Below are positions 45,813-53,684 of a stretch of 55,585 bases of DNA, piece after piece. Each line of letters opens with the position of its first letter. Position 1 is the stretch's first letter. This DNA comes from Acinetobacter geminorum. GTDB lineage: Bacteria > Pseudomonadota > Gammaproteobacteria > Pseudomonadales > Moraxellaceae. The notes beneath the pieces are model-generated. The model was not told where the DNA came from. It saw only the letters and a program-made list of their open reading frames with translations, and searched no databases. Location of the stretch: contig NZ_JABELE010000019.1 of NCBI RefSeq assembly GCF_013009345.1, positions 1 through 55,585 on the forward strand. Direction: 5' to 3'. Both the position numbers and the translations under genes were made by a program.

Positions 45813-45932
45813 CACATTCGATGGTGTGATTAAAAAAGCATCAAGGTGAAAGACGTAGACAGCAATTTGTATATGTAACATGAGAATGTTGCGCAAATTG
45901 AAGACAACAAACAAAGTTAAGTAGGTAACTAA

Positions 45933-47099
45933 ATGAACTTACATGAGTATCAAGCTAAAGCGTTATTGAAAGAATATGGTATGCCAGTACAAGAAGGTAT
46001 CTTGGCTACCAATGCAGACGAAGCAGTTGCTGCATTTGAACAGCTTGGTGGTAAATTCGCGGTAATGAAAGCGCAAGTTCATGCTGGTGGTCGTGGTAAG
46101 GCTGGTGGCGTTAAAGTTGCAAAATCTAAAGAAGACGTTATCGAATTTGCAAACAATATCATTGGTACTCGTCTTGTAACGTATCAAACTGATGCAAATG
46201 GTCAACCAGTAAACAGCATCATTGTTGCTGAAGACGTATATCCAGTTGAGCGTGAGCTTTATTTGGGCGCGGTTGTAGACCGTTCTAGCCGTCGTATTAC
46301 TTTCATGGCTTCTACAGAAGGTGGTGTAGAAATCGAGAAAGTTGCAGAAGAAACTCCAGAGAAAATTATCAAAGTTGAAGTTGATCCATTAGTTGGCTTA
46401 CAACCATTCCAAGCACGTGAAGTTGCGTTTGCTTTAGGTTTGAAAGACAAGCAAATCGGTCAATTTGTAAAAATCATGACAGCTGCTTACCAAGCATTTG
46501 TTGAAAATGACTTTGCATTATTTGAAATTAACCCACTTTCAGTTCGTGAAAATGGCGAAATTTTATGTGTAGACGCGAAAGTAGGTATCGATTCTAACGC
46601 GCTTTACCGTTTACCTAAAGTTGCTGCTTTACGTGACAAATCTCAAGAGAATGAGCGTGAATTAAAAGCATCTGAATTTGATCTTAACTATGTTGCTTTA
46701 GAAGGTAACATCGGTTGTATGGTTAACGGTGCTGGTCTTGCAATGGCAACTATGGACATCATTAAACTTTATGGTGGTCAGCCTGCAAACTTCCTTGACG
46801 TTGGTGGCGGCGCAACTAAAGAGCGCGTAATCGAAGCGTTCAAAATCATCCTTGCTGATACATCTGTACAAGGTGTTTTAATCAACATCTTCGGTGGTAT
46901 CGTACGTTGTGACATGATTGCTGAAGCGATTATTGCAGCGGTTCAAGAAGTAAATGTAACTGTTCCAGTTGTTGTTCGTTTAGAAGGTAACAACGCTGAG
47001 TTAGGTGCTAAATTACTTGATGAATCTGGTTTGAAATTAATTTCTGCAAACGGCTTGTCTGATGCCGCAGAAAAAGTTGTAGCTGCAGTTAAAGCGTAA
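45933..47099 (+). CDS. sucC: Succinate--CoA ligase, beta subunit
   Basis: 388 residues. The N-terminal ATP-grasp domain has MNLHEYQAKALLKEYGMPV and KAQVHAGGRGKAGGVK, followed by FEINPLSV and the C-terminal NIFGGIVRCDMIAE. With SucD converts succinyl-CoA, phosphate and a nucleoside diphosphate to succinate, CoA and the triphosphate. Separated from lpdA by a terminator and a 148-base gap, so it may have its own promoter. Confidence 0.98.
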   Translation: MNLHEYQAKALLKEYGMPVQEGILATNADEAVAAFEQLGGKFAVMKAQVHAGGRGKAGGVKVAKSKEDVIEFANNIIGTRLVTYQTDANGQPVNSIIVAEDVYPVERELYLGAVVDRSSRRITFMASTEGGVEIEKVAEETPEKIIKVEVDPLVGLQPFQAREVAFALGLKDKQIGQFVKIMTAAYQAFVENDFALFEINPLSVRENGEILCVDAKVGIDSNALYRLPKVAALRDKSQENERELKASEFDLNYVALEGNIGCMVNGAGLAMATMDIIKLYGGQPANFLDVGGGATKERVIEAFKIILADTSVQGVLINIFGGIVRCDMIAEAIIAAVQEVNVTVPVVVRLEGNNAELGAKLLDESGLKLISANGLSDAAEKVVAAVKA

Positions 47100-47113
47100 G
47101 GGGAGTATCAATC

Positions 47114-48004
47114 ATGAGCGTATTAATTAATAAAGACACTAAAGTATTGGTACAAGGTTTTACTGGTAAAAACGGTACTTTCCACTCTGCACAAGCTTTA
47201 GACTACGGTACAAAAGTTGTTGGTGGTGTTACTCCAGGTAAAGGTGGTACAACTCACCTTGACTTACCAGTATTCAACACAATGAAAGAAGCTGTACGTG
47301 AAACAAATGCAGATGCATCTGTAATTTATGTACCAGCTCCATTCGTTTTAGACTCAATCGTTGAGGCGGTTGATTCGGGTGTTGGCTTAATCGTTGTGAT
47401 CACTGAAGGTGTTCCAACAATCGACATGCTTAAAGCAAAACGCTATTTAGAAACTAACGGTAACGGTACTCGTTTAGTTGGTCCTAACTGTCCAGGCGTG
47501 ATCACTCCGGGCGAATGTAAGATTGGTATTATGCCTGGTCACATTCACCAACCAGGTCGTATTGGTATCATCTCACGTTCAGGTACATTGACTTATGAAG
47601 CTGTTGCTCAAACAACTAAGCTTGGTTTAGGTCAATCTACTTGTATCGGTATCGGTGGTGACCCAATCCCAGGTATGAACCAAATCGAAGCGCTTCAATT
47701 GTTCCAAGACGATCCAGATACTGATGCAATCATCATGATCGGTGAGATCGGTGGTACAGCGGAAGAAGAAGCTGCTGAATTCATCAAATCTAACGTGACT
47801 AAGCCTGTAGTAGGTTACATTGCTGGTGTAACTGCTCCTAAAGGTAAGCGTATGGGTCACGCTGGTGCGATCATTTCTGGTGGTCAAGGTACTGCTGAAG
47901 AGAAATTTGCTGCATTTGAAAAAGCAGGTATGGCTTACACTCGTAGCCCAGCTGAGCTTGGTTCAACTATGTTGCAAGTTTTAAAAGAGAAAGGTTTAGC
48001 TTAA
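47114..48004 (+). CDS. sucD: Succinate--CoA ligase, alpha subunit
   Basis: 296 residues. CoA-binding N-terminal Rossmann domain (QGFTGKNGTFHSAQAL), and the phosphorylated His249 in RMGHAGAIISGGQGTAEEK. Partner of SucC, 14 bp downstream of it. The operon ends at the terminator at 48029. Confidence 0.98.
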   Translation: MSVLINKDTKVLVQGFTGKNGTFHSAQALDYGTKVVGGVTPGKGGTTHLDLPVFNTMKEAVRETNADASVIYVPAPFVLDSIVEAVDSGVGLIVVITEGVPTIDMLKAKRYLETNGNGTRLVGPNCPGVITPGECKIGIMPGHIHQPGRIGIISRSGTLTYEAVAQTTKLGLGQSTCIGIGGDPIPGMNQIEALQLFQDDPDTDAIIMIGEIGGTAEEEAAEFIKSNVTKPVVGYIAGVTAPKGKRMGHAGAIISGGQGTAEEKFAAFEKAGMAYTRSPAELGSTMLQVLKEKGLA

Positions 48005-48028
48005 TCGCTTTACCCTGAATCTTAAAAA

Positions 48029-48064
48029 GCACCGCATCTGAAAAATGATGCGGTGCTTTTTTTA
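48029..48064 (+). terminator. Terminator of sucCD
   Basis: GCACCGCATC and GATGCGGTGC around an 8-base loop, then T run. Confidence 0.93.
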
Positions 48065-48373
48065 TTTAAAAATAAGAGTTTTTATAAGTATAGCTAATTC
48101 ATAAATAAAATTTTTAGGCAAAAAAATACGCAATGATTGGGGTGATCATTGCGTAGAACAACGAATCTGTAAAAACAGTTTCGGTTTAAGGAGAAATGTC
48201 GTGAGGCTCATATGATGTAACCTACATAGAGGATAATAGATAAAGTTAAGATATTCTTCATCGCTATTAGCGTTAATAAGTGTTACTTCACGTTAATAGG
48301 GTAAAAGCCTGTGAATGGCTATCAATACATTAGTAATTCTAAAAAATGAATATTATTGAATCTAATAAATAAA
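48065..48373. other. Spacer between sucD and trpS with an inverted repeat
   Basis: No gene recognised. Holds the 11-bp inverted repeat at 48127-48155 and a small CTGT/ACAG hairpin at 48167-48179. An AAGGAG with ATG (near 48190) opens only a two-codon frame. Confidence 0.5.
48127..48155. repeat. Perfect inverted repeat downstream of sucD
   Basis: Arms TACGCAATGAT and its complement, 7-base loop TGGGGTG. No T-tract on either side. Confidence 0.75.
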
Positions 48374-48394
48374 AAAAGCCCCGAAGGGCTTTTA
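48374..48394 (-). terminator. Terminator of trpS
   Basis: Arms AGCCC/GGGCT around a 4-base loop, followed on the minus strand by a T run. Confidence 0.85.
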
Positions 48395-48408
48395 GTTTCT
48401 AAAGAGAA

Positions 48409-49422
48409 TTAAAATTTAAATAAACCTAAACCATCTTTAACTTCGTCTAAAGTCTGTTGAGTAATAAGACGGCACTTATCTGTACCTTGACGTAAAACAT
48501 CCATAATATAGTCAGGATCTTTAGCAAGCTCTTCGCGACGTTCACGAATAGGTGTAATTAATTCTTTTAACACACCTTCAAGGCGTTTTTTAACCGTACC
48601 ATCACCAAGACCACCGCGACGATAGTGAGCTTTTAATTCTTCAACTTCTTCTTTATTTGGGTCAAATGCATCTAAATATGTAAATACAATATTGCCTTCA
48701 ACTTGACCTGGATCTTCAATACGAAGGTGATTTGGATCAGTGTACATCGCATTTACAGCTTTTTTAATGTCTTTATCAGAAGCATTTAAAACGATGGTAT
48801 TGCCTAATGATTTAGACATTTTCGCTTTACCATCAAAACCAGGTAAGCGAGCCATATTAGAAAGCAAAGCTTTACATTCAGGCAAAAGATCTTGACCGAT
48901 TTGGCGATTTACCCGACGTACGATTTCATTCGTTTGTTCAATCATTGGAATCTGATCTTCACCTACTGGAACCACAGTTGCTTTGAAAGCAGTAATGTCA
49001 GCCGCTTGTGCAACAGGGTAGCAGAGGAAACCAGCTGGAATGTCACGCTCGAAACCACGCATTTGAATTTCAGATTTAATGGTCGGGTTACGTTCTAAAC
49101 GCGCAACTGTCACAAAGTTAAGATAGAGCATTGTAAGTTCATTGAGTGCTGGCAAGCAAGATTGAACACAAATAGTAGTTTTTGTTGGATCAATGCCTAC
49201 AGCTAAATAATCTAGAGCAACTTCTAAAATATTACGACGAACTTTATCTGGATTATCTGCATTATCTGTTAATGCTTGTGCATCTGCTAATAAGAGGTGT
49301 TGATGATGGCTATCCTGTAAACCTACACGAGAACGCAAAGAACCGACAAAGTGCCCAAGATGAAGTTGTCCGGTTGGGCGGTCGCCTGTCAAAATAATTG
49401 GACGCTGATCAACATTACTCAT
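48409..49422 (-). CDS. trpS: Tryptophan--tRNA ligase
   Basis: 337 residues, class I synthetase. HIGH-type motif DRPTGQLHLGHFVGSL and KMSKS in FDGKAKMSKSLGNTI. Middle segment CYPVAQAADITAFKATVVPVGEDQ is the tryptophan/adenylate site. Resembles the type that lacks the bulky C-terminal extension of some Pseudomonas forms. Single-gene unit. Confidence 0.96.
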   Translation of the reverse strand: MSNVDQRPIILTGDRPTGQLHLGHFVGSLRSRVGLQDSHHQHLLLADAQALTDNADNPDKVRRNILEVALDYLAVGIDPTKTTICVQSCLPALNELTMLYLNFVTVARLERNPTIKSEIQMRGFERDIPAGFLCYPVAQAADITAFKATVVPVGEDQIPMIEQTNEIVRRVNRQIGQDLLPECKALLSNMARLPGFDGKAKMSKSLGNTIVLNASDKDIKKAVNAMYTDPNHLRIEDPGQVEGNIVFTYLDAFDPNKEEVEELKAHYRRGGLGDGTVKKRLEGVLKELITPIRERREELAKDPDYIMDVLRQGTDKCRLITQQTLDEVKDGLGLFKF

Positions 49423-49630
49423 TATTTATTCCACTATCGTATTAACTTAATCAGGGGTAGTAAGCCCTGTAATATAAAAGATTGGCATTATTGTACGGGA
49501 AATAAATTTTTTTCGTCAGCGATTGGGGAAACTTTTCTTAAAATAATATTGTGAATTTATTCAGTAAAATTACAGAAATTCAAAAAAATCATCTTACAAT
49601 AGCCTTAATAAATACAAACTTGGATAAGAA

Positions 49631-50560
49631 ATGGCGAGTGGCTTACTTTTATTACTAGATGATATAGCAGCAATTTTAGATGATGTTGCTTTAATGAGCA
49701 AAATGGCAGCCAAGAAAACTGCCGGAGTTTTAGGTGACGATTTGGCCTTGAATGCTCAGCAAGTAACAGGTGTGCGTGCAGATCGTGAACTACCTATTGT
49801 TTGGAAGGTGGCCAAAGGTTCATTTGTTAATAAGCTTATTTTAGTTCCTTTAGCATTGTTAATTAGTGTGATTGCACCTTGGCTTATTAATCCGCTATTA
49901 ATGCTCGGAGGCTTATTTTTATGTTATGAGGGAGTAGAGAAAGTTCTTCATACCATTATGCATAAAAAAGCTTCTACATCAGAGGAAGCAAAAGCAGAGC
50001 TTGAAAATGAAGAATTAGACTTAGCAACTTTTGAAAAAGAAAAAATAAAAGGGGCAGTAAGAACTGATTTTATTTTATCGGCTGAGATCGTGGTGATTAC
50101 GCTCGGTACAGTTGCTACTGCTACTTTAATGACCAAAGTAAGCGTTTTAAGTGTTATTGCAGTTGTGATGACGATTGGCGTTTATGGCCTAGTTGGTATG
50201 ATTGTTAAGATTGATGATTTGGGATTATATTTAACAGAACAGTCGACCTCATTTAAACAAACTATAGGTCGAGGCCTATTAGCTTTTGCTCCTATTTTGA
50301 TGAAATTACTTTCAATCGTGGGCACTATTGCAATGTTTTTAGTGGGGGGCGGGATTATTAATCATACGATTCCGTTGCTTCATCACTTAACTGAAGACAC
50401 AGTGGATCATGTGGAAACAATACCAGCGGTAGGTAATATCATTGGTGCTTTAACACCAACATTAATTAACTTTGGAATAGGACTGGTTGCTGGTGCAATT
50501 GTTTTATTAATTGTGAGCTTAATAAAAAAAATGTGGCCTAAAAAAGCATCGGGTTCATGA
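49631..50560 (+). CDS. DUF808 membrane protein (YedI family)
   Basis: 309 residues. The N-terminal ASGLLLLLDDIAAILDDVALMSKMAAKKTAGVLGDDLALNAQQV is cut here into its recognisable blocks: LLLDDIAAILDDVA, and TAGVLGDDLA, diagnostic of DUF808. Five or six membrane helices follow, e.g. VLSVIAVVMTIGVYGLVGMIV. Function unknown. It lies 27 bp before the metallopeptidase gene, probably in one transcript. Confidence 0.9.
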   Translation: MASGLLLLLDDIAAILDDVALMSKMAAKKTAGVLGDDLALNAQQVTGVRADRELPIVWKVAKGSFVNKLILVPLALLISVIAPWLINPLLMLGGLFLCYEGVEKVLHTIMHKKASTSEEAKAELENEELDLATFEKEKIKGAVRTDFILSAEIVVITLGTVATATLMTKVSVLSVIAVVMTIGVYGLVGMIVKIDDLGLYLTEQSTSFKQTIGRGLLAFAPILMKLLSIVGTIAMFLVGGGIINHTIPLLHHLTEDTVDHVETIPAVGNIIGALTPTLINFGIGLVAGAIVLLIVSLIKKMWPKKASGS

Positions 50561-50587
50561 TGCCATTCTAAAAAGAAGAGGGAAATT

Positions 50588-51487
50588 ATGCGCTGGAAAG
50601 GTCGACGAATTAGTAGCAATGTTGAGGACCGTCGAGGTGGTGGCGGTGTTAGAGCTGGCGGTATTAGTATTATTGGTCTGGTTGTTGCATTTGTTGCGTG
50701 GAAGTTCTTTGGTGTTGATCCACAGCAGGCTTATCAAGCAACTCAGCAGGTTACTGCTTCACAACAATCAAATGCAACTGCGCCAGAAAGTTTAACAGCC
50801 GAGCAAAAAGAAGCCTCCGATTTTGTTGGAACGGTTTTGGCTGATACAGAGGACGTCTGGACTCCTATATTTAAACAGTTAGGTAAAAGCTATACACCAC
50901 CTAAATTAGTTTTATTTAGTGGAATGATTCAGTCAGGATGTGGCACAGCTCAATCTGCGATGGGGCCATTTTATTGTCCTGCAGATCAAAAGGTTTATAT
51001 CGATACAGAATTCTTTAAAGATATGCGTCAGCAAATGGGAATTTCTGGTGAACAAAACCAAACTGAACTTTCAAGACAAGATCAAGCTGGAGATTTTGCT
51101 CAAGCTTATGTTGTCGCACATGAGGTAGGGCATCATGTTCAAACTTTGCTTGGTATCTCATCGCAAGTACAGCAAGCTCGTGCACAAGTCAGTCAAAGAG
51201 AAGGTAATCAATTATCTGTTCGTCAAGAATTACAAGCTGACTGTTTAGCGGGCATTTGGGCGAGTCATAATCAACAGCGAACTCAATTTTTAGAGCAAGG
51301 TGACATTGAAGAGGCTATGGATGCTGCTCAAAAAATTGGAGATGATTATTTACAAAAGCGTTCTACAGGTCAGGTCGTTCCGGATAGCTTTACTCATGGT
51401 AGTAGTGAACAGCGAATGCACTGGTTCCAAGTGGGTTTAAAAACTGGTGATATTAACCAATGCGATACTTTTAACAATCCAGTTTAA
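50588..51487 (+). CDS. ypfJ: Neutral zinc metallopeptidase (YpfJ family)
   Basis: 299 residues. MRWKGRRISSNVEDRRGGG is the family start; one membrane helix follows at about 24-40. The zinc motif HEVGHH has its ligands at His178 and His182 with catalytic Glu179. The third ligand is likely in ELQADCLAGIWA. The bulk would face the periplasm. Substrate unknown. Operon partner of the DUF808 gene; strong terminator after it. Confidence 0.92.
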   Translation: MRWKGRRISSNVEDRRGGGGVRAGGISIIGLVVAFVAWKFFGVDPQQAYQATQQVTASQQSNATAPESLTAEQKEASDFVGTVLADTEDVWTPIFKQLGKSYTPPKLVLFSGMIQSGCGTAQSAMGPFYCPADQKVYIDTEFFKDMRQQMGISGEQNQTELSRQDQAGDFAQAYVVAHEVGHHVQTLLGISSQVQQARAQVSQREGNQLSVRQELQADCLAGIWASHNQQRTQFLEQGDIEEAMDAAQKIGDDYLQKRSTGQVVPDSFTHGSSEQRMHWFQVGLKTGDINQCDTFNNPV

Positions 51488-51497
51488 AAAATTATAG

Positions 51498-51537
51498 GAT
51501 GAGTCTTGTTAAACATATTTAATAAGCTCATCTTTTT
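51498..51537 (+). terminator. Terminator of the DUF808-ypfJ unit
   Basis: Outer arms GATGAG/CTCATC and inner arms CTTGTTAAA/TTTAATAAG (one G-U pair), one bulged T, then five T. Confidence 0.85.
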
Positions 51538-51578
51538 CTTTAGATTAAAACTATAAATAATGTTAAGAAATTTAACTG

Positions 51579-51600
51579 ATTGATAGATTGTTCTATCAAT
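51579..51600. repeat. Perfect inverted repeat upstream of the antiporter gene
   Basis: ATTGATAGA and TCTATCAAT around TTGT, 125 bp before the ATG. Symmetry suits an operator; no promoter of usual spacing overlaps it. Confidence 0.5.
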
Positions 51601-51724
51601 TCGGTAAACTTGTGTCCTAATTTCTATTTTTTATGATTATGGCATTGTTTATGTCAGCTTTTTATTGAGTTAGGTCGATTTAGCAAAGTTTTTATTTGGT
51701 CGTTGACCCAGAAGAAGGGTATTC

Positions 51725-53227
51725 ATGGGTAATTTTTTTCTACTACAAGCATTCACTGTGGTTTTTGCATTATCAATAGCAACCACTATCTTTAATAAGC
51801 GTATTTTAGGCTTTCCACAGGCGATTGGCGTACCTCTGGTTTCAGCAATTTTTGTCTTTATTCTACAGTGGGGTGCCAGCCTACTAAATGGTAACCAGTT
51901 TATTACCATTAACATTCATAATATTGAGGAAGCTGTACGCCATATCGATTTTTATGATTTTTTAATTAATGGTGTTATTTGCTTTATTCTAACTTCTTCT
52001 GCACTTAAATTTAAAATTTCAGATCTAAAAAGTTATTGGAAACAAATTAGTATTTTGGCAACAATTGCCTTAGTGCTTTGCGCCGTATTATTTGGCAGTT
52101 TACTCTACGGATTCCAATTACTGGTTGGATATCATGTGCCAATTCTGGTGCTGTTACTTTTAGGTGCAGCTTTAGGGGCAACAGACCCAATTGGTATTAA
52201 AGGTGTGCTTAGTTCTATTCGCGCACCACATCATTTAATTGTTAAATTAGAAGGTGAATCATTATTTAATGATGCAATGTGTATTGCATTGTTTATGACT
52301 TTACTTAATGTTTTACAGGGTGAACATTTTTCATTAGTAGCGACATTAGAAGCTCTACTTTATGAAATTGTTGTCGCCGTCGGGATTGGTTGGGCATTTG
52401 GGGTAGGGGTGTTGCGTCTATTACGTGGTAAACACGAAATGGAGTCCCTGATTTTAACAACAGCTTTACTTGCAAGTGGAGCATATTTGGTTGCTTTGTT
52501 TGCACATGCATCAGCACCGATTGCTTGTGTAATTGGCGGTTTAATTGTTGGAAACAAATGGAAGGAAATACGAGAAGAGCGAGAGATTCAAGAAGTTAAT
52601 CATTTCTGGCACACTGTAGAAGGAATCATTAACTCATTCTTATTTACTTTAATTGGCTTAGAGTTATTTATTCTTGATCTAAACTTTAGCCTGATTTTAG
52701 GCGGTATTGTTGCATTCTTTATTCTTCATATTTCTCGTTTTGCTGCCAACTTTATGTCTTTTGCTTTCTTCCCAACAATGCGTAAGACCAAAAGTTACAA
52801 TGGTAGTTTAACTATTTTATCTTGGGGTGGGGTACGAGGAGGAATTTCACTTGCATTGATTTTGGCAGTAGCCAATATCCCTGCCTTAAGTCCCTATAGT
52901 AGTATCCTGATTGGATATACATTTATTAGTGTATTGTTATCAGGTATTGTTTGCGGCCTAGGCTTACCAGCTGTGATGAATGCTTTTTATTACAACCCCA
53001 ACGAAGAAACTGAAGGCTTAAAAGGCTTCTATCAAAGGTTGTGCCATAAGATGAACCGAAGAGGTTTTCAGTATATTGTGGGGGAGGATGCGCTGGGTAG
53101 AGAAACAATCACCGTTTATAATCCAGATATTCTTGTAGACCAAAAAACTGAGGACGGAATTGCGACAATGCATGACCCGAATAAGTTACAAGAAGTAAAA
53201 AGATTTGAGAGTCCTGATAATTTCTAA
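51725..53227 (+). CDS. CPA1-family Na+/H+ antiporter
   Basis: 500 residues with about twelve membrane helices. The core motif GAALGATDPIGIKGVLSSIRAP and KLEGESLFNDAMCIALF hold the ion-binding Asp pair region of CPA1 (NhaP-type) exchangers, and LSWGGVRGGISLALILA is the conserved late-helix Arg segment. About 70 cytosolic residues follow, without an obvious TrkA domain. Exports sodium (or potassium) for protons. GAAGGG precedes the ATG. Confidence 0.93.
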   Translation: MGNFFLLQAFTVVFALSIATTIFNKRILGFPQAIGVPLVSAIFVFILQWGASLLNGNQFITINIHNIEEAVRHIDFYDFLINGVICFILTSSALKFKISDLKSYWKQISILATIALVLCAVLFGSLLYGFQLLVGYHVPILVLLLLGAALGATDPIGIKGVLSSIRAPHHLIVKLEGESLFNDAMCIALFMTLLNVLQGEHFSLVATLEALLYEIVVAVGIGWAFGVGVLRLLRGKHEMESLILTTALLASGAYLVALFAHASAPIACVIGGLIVGNKWKEIREEREIQEVNHFWHTVEGIINSFLFTLIGLELFILDLNFSLILGGIVAFFILHISRFAANFMSFAFFPTMRKTKSYNGSLTILSWGGVRGGISLALILAVANIPALSPYSSILIGYTFISVLLSGIVCGLGLPAVMNAFYYNPNEETEGLKGFYQRLCHKMNRRGFQYIVGEDALGRETITVYNPDILVDQKTEDGIATMHDPNKLQEVKRFESPDNF

Positions 53228-53684
53228 ATATAAACAGTTTTAAATTTTATAAGATATTTAAAAATGAGGTTTTAGTGTAATAGTAAAATATTACCTAGAG
53301 CCTTTTTTTTCTATATATATCATTAATAATATATTTTATTTTATTAAGATATTAATAATTGTTATATGAATATTTTAATTAAATTATTTTTCAACAAATG
53401 GTAAATAGAAAAATAATAAATTTGTTTTATATATAAAACGTTTAACGTGATTTTTCATTAAATTGACATAAGAAAAACTTAACAAAGACTTATATATAAT
53501 TTCTATTAATTAAAATTTTTCCTTTAGGTACTTTAGTATTTGTTTTTTTTATTTTAAAGTGTTTAATGTAAAAATGATCACATTACTTAATGTTTTTAAG
53601 TTGTAGGTCAAAAACTTAGAAAGATTAAGTAAAAAGAATTATACATAAAATCATTTAAATCAATAATATAAAAGGAATATAGAT
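53228..53684. other. Very AT-rich control region of the Bap-like gene
   Basis: No gene recognised. Long A and T runs throughout; a TTGACA at 53463 lies 25 bases before TATATATAAT, so no box pair of usual spacing. The composition suits silencing by H-NS type proteins (inference). Confidence 0.5.
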
